Positions 14,547-23,151 of a DNA stretch of 64,000 nt are shown piece after piece. Positions within the stretch are counted from its first letter, which is position 1; each line of letters starts with the position of its first letter. The position numbers were made by a program, and so were the translations under genes. The DNA is from Pandoraea communis (GTDB taxonomy: Bacteria; Pseudomonadota; Gammaproteobacteria; Burkholderiales; Burkholderiaceae). Under the pieces are notes generated by a model. The model had not been told where the DNA came from and searched no databases. It saw only the letters and a program-made list of their open reading frames with translations. The stretch spans positions 186,001-250,000 of the forward strand of contig NZ_CABPSJ010000007.1 of NCBI RefSeq assembly GCF_902459745.1, given 5' to 3'.

Positions 14547-17291
14547 TCAGAATTGATAGCGTAGCCGCAGATCTGCCGTTTGTGCTGTGTAGCCTCGCGA
14601 AGCCTCCAGCGTATAACGCGCCGCGAGCGTCAGATTCTGGCTCCTTGCCAGCGTCACCCCCAACACCATTACGCCGGTATCGCGGTTAGCCAGCGCCCCT
14701 TGCGTCATGAAGCTGGTCGCGCCGCTGGTGTCGGCTGCGAAGTTAGCGACCGACTGTATGCTGGTATCGAGATATTCATGTCGCCAGCTCAGTTGAATCG
14801 ACGGCGTGATTTCACCATACGAAGTCGTGAATGTGCGCGCCAGTTTTGCACCCAGTTCGCTCTTTACGGACGAGGCGTTGGAGGAATTGACTCGCAACGC
14901 GGCGACGCCGCCGGTTTCCGTATAGGCATCCTGCGTCATGCGACTGTAGCTCAGGCCGACGATCGGTGTGAGGGTCGTCACGGCGTCCAGTTTGATCGGG
15001 TAGCCCGCCTGCGCCGACGCAATATATTGAGTGCCGTTGAACCGACCGGCAGCGTTGCCGCTGAAGCCCGTGTAGTCGACGCTGCGATGTGTGTCGTACT
15101 TTTGCCAGACGATGCCGCCGGCGAGATTCAGGTACCAGCGTTCCGCCGTATAGCCGCCATATCCGGTCAGACCATACCCCTTGATACGCGCCGAGCTACT
15201 CGTGTTGTCATCGCGGCCATCGACCGACGTATCTGCATAGTTGAATACGCCGCCGACACGCCATGCATCGTTGAGCGCAGTGTCGGCGCCAAACAGAAGG
15301 CCTCCGTAGCTGGCGCGATACCCGCTGGCGCCACTGCGATTGCCCTGATTTGCCTGGCCGCCGAACGCCTGTCCCCAAAGCGCAATATCACTGGCGGATT
15401 CACCGGTCGAAACACCACTGCCGGCGCTTTGCGCCGTCCGTAGCGTGTCGATGCGGGATGCGGTGATATTGAGTACGGCTTGCGTTGTCGTCTGCGCTGA
15501 TTGGACGGCCGAAGCGGTAATCGACGCGGGACTCAATTGTGCTCCGGCGCGATTGGCGTCGCCTGCGGAATTGAGGGCGGCAGCGGCATTGAACATGTTG
15601 AGCATGCCGGCATTAGTGCCGCCATAACGGAACAACCCTGACAACGCGGAAATGGCATCAGGCGTCGTTGCCCACATGATGGGGCTGGTCGCGCCCGGAT
15701 TTGAGCCGGGGCTGGTGCCGGGGCTGGTGCCGGGGCTGGTACCGCCAGGTGTTGAGCCAGGGCTGTTACCGCCCGGATTGGTGCCAGTGGTTGGCGCAGC
15801 CAGGGTGACGACAAGATCGGTCTTGGTGTTGTCGTCGCTATCGACCACGCTGGCGCCAGAATATGTGCCGGTGTAGCCGTCAGCAGAATAATTAAGCGAT
15901 CCTGCGTTGTAATTCGTGTTGGCGTGACTCGCCTGTGCCACGACAAAGCGCTGTCCCTGCGCAAAGCCATAGCTATTGAGTTTTTTCAGCGCGATGTTGG
16001 CGCCGGCGTTGATGGTCGCTACGCCCGACACGATCAGCCGGCCGTAGCCGCTATCGGCACTGGCGATGCCGGTGGCGACCGCCCCGTCCGCCACGCCGAT
16101 GTTTAGCGTAGCGCCTGCGTTCTGGCTGTAGTTGCCGGTGATCGTGATCGCGTTGTTGACCTGCAGCGTGCCGCCCGCATTGAATACGGTGTTGCCACCC
16201 ACGTTGATATGGTCGTTGAGCAACTGATTGCCGGCGCCGAAGGTCAGGCTCGACGCGGTATTGGTGATCAGGCCGATATTGCCAGCGCCGATTCCGCTAC
16301 CGGCGCCGGTCAGGGTGCCGAAGGTTGTTCCGCTACCGCCGGTCAGGCTCAAGGGTTGCGTTGTGTTGGCTATCTTGCCGGAAATGACGCCGCCATCGTT
16401 GGCGATGACGCCGATGGTGCCGATGTTGGAGATCGCAGCTTGGGTTCCCTTGATGGTGCCCGTGTTGGTCAACGTACCAATCGCAGCGGCGTTGGAGATG
16501 GCCGTCTGGGCGCTAATTAAGCCGCCGTTGTTGAGTACGGCAATGCTACTGTTGCCGAGGTTGGCGATACCCGCGCTATTGGCATTGATGAACCCCGTGT
16601 TTGTCAGCGTGCCGATGCTGCCATTGTTATTGTTCTGGATCGCGGTGACGCCATTGATGGTGCCGCCTGCGTTCTGCAGCGTGGTAATGGTGGCGTTGTT
16701 ATTGTTGATCCCGAAAGCAGCCTGGCTAATCAAACCGCTATTGCTCAGCGTGCCAATCGTGCCGCCTGAATAGTTGAAGATCCCCGTTCCGCCGTTGGAT
16801 ATCGAACCGCCACTGTCATTGGTCAGCGTACCGATGGTGCCGCTATTCTTGATGCCGGTAATGGCAGTGATTCTGCTGCCGGAGAAGTTGTGCAGCGTGG
16901 TGATCGTGCCATTTAGGGCGTTATCAATGCCTGTGGCGCCGGTAATTGAACTGCCAATGACTGTGCCGTTCCCGTTGTTGAGGGTAGTAATCAAGCCCGT
17001 ATTGGACACCGCAGCGGAACCACTAAGCGTGCCGTTGTTCTGCAGGATGCCGTTCGTGGTGCTAACGTTGAGCGCTGGAGTGCCGGTGACAAGCACGCCA
17101 CTATTGATGACCAACGTGCCGCTGCCGTTCCAGGACACGTTGGTCGTCGCGCCCACGACAGTGGCACTTCCGGTGACCGTGGCCGCTTTTGCCGGAGCGG
17201 AAACCATTGTTGCAAATGCGGCGGTCAGCGATAGAGCAAGACAGGTCTGGTCGCCCGCAGTGAAGCGAGGTTGTTTTTTTGATCGGCCCAT
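14547..17291 (-). CDS. Autotransporter (type Va) with repeat passenger
   Basis: A 914-residue protein: extended signal peptide (residues 1-37, ending SAPAKA), a passenger of about 490 residues built from degenerate repeats around IGTLTNSGTI and LQNNGTL, a low-complexity Gly/Pro/Ser/Thr linker (about 500-545), and a C-terminal beta-barrel of about 270 residues ending LRLRYQF with the terminal Phe needed for Bam insertion. The passenger should form a beta-helix on the cell surface. It has few tyrosines until residues about 395-500, where NYSADGYTGTYSG lies. Divergent from a TPR-sulfotransferase across 150 bp, which suggests joint control and possible modification of the passenger. No good Shine-Dalgarno precedes the ATG. 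Confidence 0.88.
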   Translation of the reverse strand: MGRSKKQPRFTAGDQTCLALSLTAAFATMVSAPAKAATVTGSATVVGATTNVSWNGSGTLVINSGVLVTGTPALNVSTTNGILQNNGTLSGSAAVSNTGLITTLNNGNGTVIGSSITGATGIDNALNGTITTLHNFSGSRITAITGIKNSGTIGTLTNDSGGSISNGGTGIFNYSGGTIGTLSNSGLISQAAFGINNNNATITTLQNAGGTINGVTAIQNNNNGSIGTLTNTGFINANSAGIANLGNSSIAVLNNGGLISAQTAISNAAAIGTLTNTGTIKGTQAAISNIGTIGVIANDGGVISGKIANTTQPLSLTGGSGTTFGTLTGAGSGIGAGNIGLITNTASSLTFGAGNQLLNDHINVGGNTVFNAGGTLQVNNAITITGNYSQNAGATLNIGVADGAVATGIASADSGYGRLIVSGVATINAGANIALKKLNSYGFAQGQRFVVAQASHANTNYNAGSLNYSADGYTGTYSGASVVDSDDNTKTDLVVTLAAPTTGTNPGGNSPGSTPGGTSPGTSPGTSPGSNPGATSPIMWATTPDAISALSGLFRYGGTNAGMLNMFNAAAALNSAGDANRAGAQLSPASITASAVQSAQTTTQAVLNITASRIDTLRTAQSAGSGVSTGESASDIALWGQAFGGQANQGNRSGASGYRASYGGLLFGADTALNDAWRVGGVFNYADTSVDGRDDNTSSSARIKGYGLTGYGGYTAERWYLNLAGGIVWQKYDTHRSVDYTGFSGNAAGRFNGTQYIASAQAGYPIKLDAVTTLTPIVGLSYSRMTQDAYTETGGVAALRVNSSNASSVKSELGAKLARTFTTSYGEITPSIQLSWRHEYLDTSIQSVANFAADTSGATSFMTQGALANRDTGVMVLGVTLARSQNLTLAARYTLEASRGYTAQTADLRLRYQF

Positions 17292-17441
17292 TTTTTTGAT
17301 AATTTTTCAATACTTATGTCGGACAATTCAACTTTCGGGAGTATCAATTGATTCTCCAGAAAACTCAAGGATTCGGGAGACAGGACGAGAACCATCTTCG
17401 ATGAGAACGCCCTACTTTTCGCTTTTTGCCGTGGAGCATCT
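17292..17441. promoter_or_regulatory. Divergent promoter region, autotransporter / sulfotransferase
   Basis: This 150-bp AT-rich spacer separates two divergent starts and must hold both promoters. I see no strong palindrome. The + strand gene uses a TTG start with GGAG six bases upstream. Confidence 0.5.
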
Positions 17442-19550
17442 TTGAATAAGAACAACGACCCTGTTGCTCAACAGCTCACCATTCCTGAGGCACTGAACGA
17501 GGCCTATGCGCATTGGAATGCGGGACAAGCGCGTCAGGCTGAAGAATGCTGTCTGCGCGTCTTGCAAGTCTTGCCAGAGCAACCAGATGCCCTGCATTTG
17601 ATGGGACTGATCGCCCATGCTTACCGCTTGCTCGATCTGGCCATCGATTACTTGCGCAAGGCTTGTCTGTCGCCCGTTGCGCCCGCAACGTATTGCAGCA
17701 ATCTGGCTGAAATGTGCCGCCAGAAGGGTTTGCTGGCGGAAGCGGAACAAGCCGCCCGGCGCGCGGTGGATCAAGAGCCGCAGCTCGTTGCGGCTTGGAA
17801 CAATCTAGGCATCATCCTGCAGGAAAGCGGAAAAGTTGACGCAGCTCTGGAGTGCCTGAAACGCGTCGTGTCGTTGCTGCCTGATAGCCCTGAAGCGCAC
17901 AATAATCTTGCCAATACGCAAAAACACGCGGGAGCGCTGGAGCAAGCACAGGCCAGCTATCTGAGAGCGCTGGCGTTGCGGCCTGACTATGCTGAAGCGC
18001 ACTGCAATCTGGCGTTGCTGTGGAACGATCTTGGCCGCTACGACGAAGCCATGACTTCTGCGTCGCGAGCCATCGAGATCAACCCGCAACTGGCCGATGC
18101 CTACTTCAATCTGGCTCAGATCGAGATGTCACGCATGCGCCGTGCCGACGCCAGTCGCTGGGTCGATGCCCTTATCGCATTCGCGCCGCAGCATGCGGGG
18201 GCGTTGTCGGCACGCGCGCAACTGTTGATGCATGACTATCACTTTCACGACGCGCTCGCCTGCGCGCGCCAGGCAGTGAATATCGCCCCCAACAGCGCGA
18301 ACGGGCATAGCGTGCTCGGGCAGGTCTTGCAAGCGCTAGGGCTGCATGACGAGGCGCTCGCGTCCTTTGATCGCGCGGCAGCTTTACCGGGAACGGTCGC
18401 TGAAGAAGCACTCGTCGCTCGCGCATTGCTGTTGATGGAGGCCGGTGACAAGGAGGATGCGATTGCCGCGTTTGAGCGCACGCTTGAGCGGTTTCCCGGC
18501 TCGGTGCGGGTGATGGCAGCGCGTGCCGACACCAAGACGTATCGCGGCGACGATAGCGATATCGTTGCGATGGAAGCGGCGCTCGCGCGAACGATACCGC
18601 CGACGATCGCCGATCAGATGAGTTTGCATTTCGCGCTTGGCAAAGCATATCTCGATACCGGCGATTCGGATCGCGCGTTTTTCCATCTCCATAAGGGGAA
18701 CGGCATCAAACGAGCGACGTTCAATTATGATGCTGACGCGACCAGCGCCTGGATGCGACAAGTCGCAGCGACCTTTACGTCGGAATTGATGGACAAATTC
18801 GGCGATGCCGGCGCGGCTTCACAACGCCCGGTGTTCATCATTGGAATGCCGCGCTCGGGTACAACACTGGTGGAGCAGATCCTGGCATCGCACCCTGACA
18901 TTCACGGCGCCGGAGAGCTGAGCGCCTTGCGCCACGCTCTCGAAAGCGCAGGACCATTTCCCGATGCGCTGATGCACTGGGACAGAGGAGATTTTGCACG
19001 GGTCGGTCGTGACTACCTTTCCCGTGTCGACGGCCTGGCTCCCGATGCGCTGCGCGTGGTCGACAAGTTGCCGGCTAACTTCCTATATGCCGGTGCGATT
19101 CCGTTAATTCTGTCTGGTGCGCGCATCATCCATTGCCGGCGCGATCCGGTGGATACCTGCCTGTCGTGTTACAGCAAGCATTTTGCGGGCGAACAGATGT
19201 TTGCCTATCGTCTCGACGAATTGGGGGCTTTCCATCGCGACTATCAGATGTTCATGGAGAGCTTACGCAAGGTCTTGCCGCCGGAACGTTTTCTTGAGGT
19301 CGACTACGAAGACGTGGTTGATGATCTGGAAGGCGAAGCGCGGCGCCTGATCGCCTTTGTCGATATGCCGTGGGACGACGCCTGTCTCAGTTTCCACAAG
19401 ACGCGCCGCGTAGTGCGCACGGCGAGCGTGAGCCAGGTACGGCAGCCGATTTACGCAACGTCGAAAGGACGCTGGCGTCGCCACGCATCGCAACTGGGGC
19501 CGCTGCTGACGGCACTCGGCATTGCCGATTCTGGTGATGCGAGACTTTGA
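17442..19550 (+). CDS. TPR-repeat sulfotransferase
   Basis: A 702-residue protein. Residues about 15-425 hold about nine to ten tetratricopeptide repeats (for example AAWNNLGIILQESGKVDAAL and AEAHCNLALLWNDLGRYDEA). Residues about 463-700 form a PAPS-dependent sulfotransferase domain, with the 5'-phosphosulfate loop GMPRSGTTLVEQIL (PRSGTT at 470-475) and the 3'-phosphate site CRRDPVDTCLSCY (566 onward). It would transfer sulfate from PAPS to a hydroxyl; TPRs in such proteins usually hold a protein acceptor. Start is TTG at 17442 with a good ribosome site. Neighbours: a divergent autotransporter and, 1 bp downstream, a truncated APS-kinase reading frame, the enzyme that would make PAPS. Cytoplasmic, no signal seen. 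Confidence 0.88.
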   Translation: MNKNNDPVAQQLTIPEALNEAYAHWNAGQARQAEECCLRVLQVLPEQPDALHLMGLIAHAYRLLDLAIDYLRKACLSPVAPATYCSNLAEMCRQKGLLAEAEQAARRAVDQEPQLVAAWNNLGIILQESGKVDAALECLKRVVSLLPDSPEAHNNLANTQKHAGALEQAQASYLRALALRPDYAEAHCNLALLWNDLGRYDEAMTSASRAIEINPQLADAYFNLAQIEMSRMRRADASRWVDALIAFAPQHAGALSARAQLLMHDYHFHDALACARQAVNIAPNSANGHSVLGQVLQALGLHDEALASFDRAAALPGTVAEEALVARALLLMEAGDKEDAIAAFERTLERFPGSVRVMAARADTKTYRGDDSDIVAMEAALARTIPPTIADQMSLHFALGKAYLDTGDSDRAFFHLHKGNGIKRATFNYDADATSAWMRQVAATFTSELMDKFGDAGAASQRPVFIIGMPRSGTTLVEQILASHPDIHGAGELSALRHALESAGPFPDALMHWDRGDFARVGRDYLSRVDGLAPDALRVVDKLPANFLYAGAIPLILSGARIIHCRRDPVDTCLSCYSKHFAGEQMFAYRLDELGAFHRDYQMFMESLRKVLPPERFLEVDYEDVVDDLEGEARRLIAFVDMPWDDACLSFHKTRRVVRTASVSQVRQPIYATSKGRWRRHASQLGPLLTALGIADSGDARL

Positions 19551-19551
19551 C

Positions 19552-19782
19552 ATGAGTGTGCCATCTAATCCTCACAACCTGAGCGTAACCGCACATGCGT
19601 TCACAGCCGCCGACCGTCGCGATCACTACGGCCACGACGGCGCTGTGCTATGGCTCACCGGCTTGTCGGCGTCGGGAAATTCAACTCAACCGTGGGGCGC
19701 CGAAGGCTATTGTCGCGATGACCTCGTGCCCGCCACCACCTCATCCCCCGTGGATCTATCGGAAGATCGGTTTGAAACCTGA
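19552..19782 (+). pseudogene. Adenylylsulfate kinase (CysC) N-terminal fragment
   Basis: The first 48 residues (VTAHAFTAADRRDHYGHDG, then AVLWLTGLSASGNSTQPWG) match the start of CysC, including its P-loop. The P-loop lysine is replaced by asparagine (GLSASGNST, residues 37-45; expected GLSGSGKST), and homology ends abruptly after residue 48. The rest of the frame is unrelated and runs over the 3' end of the PBP gene on the other strand. Intact CysC (about 200 residues) phosphorylates APS to PAPS, the donor for the sulfotransferase immediately upstream, so the pair once formed a sulfation operon. Confidence 0.78.
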
Positions 19783-22700
19783 GACGCATCCGCGTCAAGC
19801 AACGGCTGAAGCACCGGCGCCAGCGACTTCAACAACTGCACCGCCATCGCACTCGTAAAGTCGTAGCGTGCCGCATATGGCTCGTGCACATAGGCGGTGA
19901 GCGCGCCAAAAAAGCGATTGCCGATCCCGAAGACGAAGGTTGCAGTCCGATTAACCTTGCGCGATTCGATCAGTCGGCGCCCCCGCGAGAATACGTTGAA
20001 GCGCTGATCGCCAGTCCCCGTCTTGCCGTAGACATCCAGCACGCGAGCGTGCGAGGCCGGCATGCCCTCCGCCAGCCGCTTCGCCGTGCCGCCAAGGACG
20101 ACGTCGCGCAACAATCCGTGCACCGCCTCGACGATCTCGGGCGACAGCGCCGTCTGCCCTCCCCCGGGCGCGGGCGCGAAATGCGTCTCGTAGGGCGTGT
20201 TCTTCGCGAAGTCAAGCGCGGTGAGGTTTCGGGTTGGCACCGCTATGCCGCCGCTCGCGACGACCCCGATCAGTTGCGCGAGCGCGGCGGGCCGGTCCCC
20301 CGACGCGCCAATCGCCGCTGCATACGACGGCGTGATCGCCGCAAAGGGATAACCGAGCGCGCGCCACGATGCGCCGATTTCTTCATACGCCTGCAACTCC
20401 ACCATGTACCTGATCCGGCGATCCTGCGTCGCGTGATAGCGCGTTTTGAAAAGCCACGAGTACGCCGCGACGCGTGCATCGCGGCTGGCGGTTTGCACGT
20501 CCGCTTCCGTCGCCTCCGGATGATCGCGCAGGTAGTTAACCGTCCAAAGCTCGAGCGGATGCACGCTTGCGATATAACCTCGATCGTTCAGGTTGAATCT
20601 GTCGATGCCGTACTTCGCGTAGAGCTTTGCGAGATCCTCGGGCGTTAGCAACGCCGCTGGCGTGCCCTTCAGCGTGGCGCGCATCTGCGCGTCGAACCAC
20701 GTCTCGGATGCGTCGGGCGCGACGCTGCGCAAGACCGTCGCAATCTTCGGCGGCGACTTGCGCACGTCGCGCAGCAGCGTCGCCAGCGCCTCGTCGGGCG
20801 TCATGCCGTGGTATTTCGCATAGAAGCGATGTTCGTAGACGCGGCTTTCCTGATCGGCAAACCGCACGAGATACTTCCCGCGCACGACCGGGTCGCCGAG
20901 CCATTGCGATGACGGCCCCGCAGTCTGGATCATCTCGTAGCGCACGATGTCGCGCATCAGGCGCACGAACACCAAATTCACCGAATGCTGGAACGCTCGA
21001 TGCACGGTGAGGATGCTGCCGTTATCCGTGGCTTCGAAATTGGTGAACGTTTGCGCACCGCCACCCGTAAAAAATGTCTCACCAGTGCTCGCGGAATACT
21101 TGCGTTCGACGGCGGCGTTGAGCATTGCGCGCAGCGAGCGATCCGGCGTGTGCGACAGATAATCGAGCGCCCAGCGTGTCAGCACGTCCTGCCTGTCGGG
21201 TCTGACGTGGCGCAGATCGTCCGTGCGCATCGGCGCGTAGCGGGCATGCAGTTCCGAAACGATTTGCAGATACGTGATCAGTGTGCGTAGCTTGGCCGTC
21301 GAACCGAGATTCAGACGCGCGCCCTGGTTGACGTCGAACGGCTGGTTCACGCTATCGGTCTGCACGCGCACTAGATTCGCGCCGTCGCTCCGCTCAAACA
21401 GCGTGAAGCTGAAGGCGATTCGCGACGGATCGTCATGCGGGCGCAGCATCTCGAAGCCATACAGGCCTGCCGCCTTCGCCCCTTCGGGGGTGGTGGCAAG
21501 CGCGAGCCTTTCGCTAACCGCCTGCTGCACCGGGGCGTCAAGTGTCGCCTGTACGGAGAGGTCTAGGCGGTCGAGATCGTAGAAGCTCGCCACGCCGAGC
21601 GTATTGAGCAAATCCGCGCGCAGCGCAGTCACTGCCTTGCGCGTGACAAACGATGCTTCAGGATGCATCGGACTCATGTGCTTGAGTTCAAGATGGAGCA
21701 TGAGTGCGGCATCGCGCAGCGACGTCGAGATGATCCCGTTGGTCGCAAGCAACCGCACATAGCTGTTCGTCAGTTGTTCGAGTGCGGTGTTGTTCCTGCG
21801 CAGGAAATATGACGGCGCGCGCTGCGCAATGATCAGCGACAGCGCTTGTTTGAACGCGACCGCCTGCGCACCGAGTGTGTCGGTGCGCATAGGTGCCGAC
21901 AGCAGGCGGTTCACGTCATCGAAGTCGCGTCCGTACCAGAGCGCGAGACCGTCGCCGATGCCCGCGATTTCGCCAATGCCGGGCTGCGCGGCAAGCGGCA
22001 CCGTGTTCAGATAGCTGACGACGATCTGCTCGCGCGCCGGTAGCGTCATCGGGCCGCCGAGATAGGCGCGCACGGATGCAGACGCGATTTGCCGCAATTT
22101 TTCGGGCGGCGTCGCGGTGCGGCCGCCGGGCGAATGACGGAACTTTTCGATTTGGGTAGCGAGGGTGCTGCCGCCCGGGCTCGGCTGGCTCCTGACGAAC
22201 ATGCGCACGCCCTGGTCGTACAGCGCACGACTGAAACGGCCCCAGTCGATTGCCGGGTTGCGGCTCGGCTGATCTGCGTCAAGCAGATTGCGGTCCTCGA
22301 TGAATAGCAACGCGTTGACGATCAGTGGCGGAATTGCCTCGAAGCGGCGGTAGATCCGCTCTGGGTAGCGTGCGCTATAGAGTGGTATTCCCGTTGCATC
22401 GAACAGTTGCAGTCCGGCCTGATCCTTTTCCTCGTACGGCAGAAACAGCCCGTGGTCCGCCATTGACATCATCACGGGTGATTCGCGCGCCTGCGCCGTG
22501 ACGGAAAAGCCGCGGTCGGCCAGACGCCGCTCGAAGGTGGGCAACGATGCGTAGCCGAGACGCATGTCGTACGGACCGCCGTCTACCGGGAATCGCGAGG
22601 CGTCGCTTGGGCCGTCGGAAACTTCAAAGTGGATGTCACGTCCCAGTTCGGACAGGTAGCGCGCCTGCAACCGCGAGGTTTCGATTTCGATCCGAAGAAG

Positions 22701-22817
22701 TTGCGCCGCGATTGCAAGGAGGATCAGAAAACCGGCGAGTAGCAGCCACTTGATCCACCGCACAGAAGATGTGGTGGCAGCAGCGCGAAGCGGTACTTGA
22801 GTCAGACGCCGATCCAT
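19707..22817 (-). CDS. Class A penicillin-binding protein (glycosyltransferase GT51 / transpeptidase)
   Basis: A 1036-residue bifunctional peptidoglycan synthase anchored by one N-terminal helix (residues 21-42). The GT51 domain has E174 in FIEDRNLLD and GGSTLATQ at 215-222. The transpeptidase domain has the SxxK motif STAK (S506-K509), SVN (612-614) and KTG (932-934). It is longer than PBP1a or PBP1b (about 800-850), with an extra region of about 100 residues between helix and GT51 and a long insert between SVN and KTG. Housekeeping PBP1a genes usually lie elsewhere, so this is probably an accessory synthase. Its 3' end overlaps the cysC remnant on the opposite strand by 76 bp. Confidence 0.88.
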   Translation of the reverse strand: MDRRLTQVPLRAAATTSSVRWIKWLLLAGFLILLAIAAQLLRIEIETSRLQARYLSELGRDIHFEVSDGPSDASRFPVDGGPYDMRLGYASLPTFERRLADRGFSVTAQARESPVMMSMADHGLFLPYEEKDQAGLQLFDATGIPLYSARYPERIYRRFEAIPPLIVNALLFIEDRNLLDADQPSRNPAIDWGRFSRALYDQGVRMFVRSQPSPGGSTLATQIEKFRHSPGGRTATPPEKLRQIASASVRAYLGGPMTLPAREQIVVSYLNTVPLAAQPGIGEIAGIGDGLALWYGRDFDDVNRLLSAPMRTDTLGAQAVAFKQALSLIIAQRAPSYFLRRNNTALEQLTNSYVRLLATNGIISTSLRDAALMLHLELKHMSPMHPEASFVTRKAVTALRADLLNTLGVASFYDLDRLDLSVQATLDAPVQQAVSERLALATTPEGAKAAGLYGFEMLRPHDDPSRIAFSFTLFERSDGANLVRVQTDSVNQPFDVNQGARLNLGSTAKLRTLITYLQIVSELHARYAPMRTDDLRHVRPDRQDVLTRWALDYLSHTPDRSLRAMLNAAVERKYSASTGETFFTGGGAQTFTNFEATDNGSILTVHRAFQHSVNLVFVRLMRDIVRYEMIQTAGPSSQWLGDPVVRGKYLVRFADQESRVYEHRFYAKYHGMTPDEALATLLRDVRKSPPKIATVLRSVAPDASETWFDAQMRATLKGTPAALLTPEDLAKLYAKYGIDRFNLNDRGYIASVHPLELWTVNYLRDHPEATEADVQTASRDARVAAYSWLFKTRYHATQDRRIRYMVELQAYEEIGASWRALGYPFAAITPSYAAAIGASGDRPAALAQLIGVVASGGIAVPTRNLTALDFAKNTPYETHFAPAPGGGQTALSPEIVEAVHGLLRDVVLGGTAKRLAEGMPASHARVLDVYGKTGTGDQRFNVFSRGRRLIESRKVNRTATFVFGIGNRFFGALTAYVHEPYAARYDFTSAMAVQLLKSLAPVLQPLLDADASQVSNRSSDRSTGDEVVAGTRSSRQ

Positions 22818-22914
22818 GATGGGGTCTTCCGGGCGGCACGAGCCATGCCAACGTTAGTCGAGCATATTTCCCTGATAAACCGCCATGCGGAGTTTCCCGC
22901 GCATCGTCTCTGAA

Positions 22915-23050
22915 TCGCCCCGGATTTCTCGGAGGCTCCAACTCTTGAGAGAATGGAGCCATGAACAAGAAATCGAGCAAGTTTTCCCCGGAAGTCCGGG
23001 AACGCGCAGTGCGCCTGGTGCACGAGCAGCGTAGCGAGCATCCGCCTCGC
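22915..23050 (+). pseudogene. IS3-family terminus and OrfA N-terminal fragment
   Basis: TTTCTCGGAGGCTCCAAC is a typical IS3-family end, and the ATG at 22961 opens NKKSSKFSPEVRERAVRL, then VHEQRSEHPP, the start of IS2/IS1329-like OrfA. After about 29 residues the similarity stops and the frame ends near 23110. An inactive remnant at the boundary of the more AT-rich catabolic cluster to the right. Confidence 0.78.
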
Positions 23051-23151
23051 CGCAAACGGGTTCGCACGACGATTCCCGATTACTGGCTGTCTTGCTGTGC
23101 AAAACATAAATAGTGCGGTTCCGGACGGGAGCGGCCATCAACAAGCGTAAG

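Noticed and set aside
15700-15760. Tandem GGGCTGGTGCC-type repeats as a CRISPR or regulatory array
   Set aside because: They are in-frame codons for the Ser-Pro-Gly-Thr linker of the autotransporter; no spacers.
16300-17000. Repeated sequence across the passenger as a DNA repeat element
   Set aside because: It is explained by protein repeats (IGTLTNSGTI-like) on the - strand; the copies are diverged.
9541-23050. IS3 scraps at 9541 and 22915 as the two ends of one composite transposon
   Set aside because: One is an OrfB end and the other an OrfA start in the same orientation, without matching inverted ends or target duplications; more likely separate relics.
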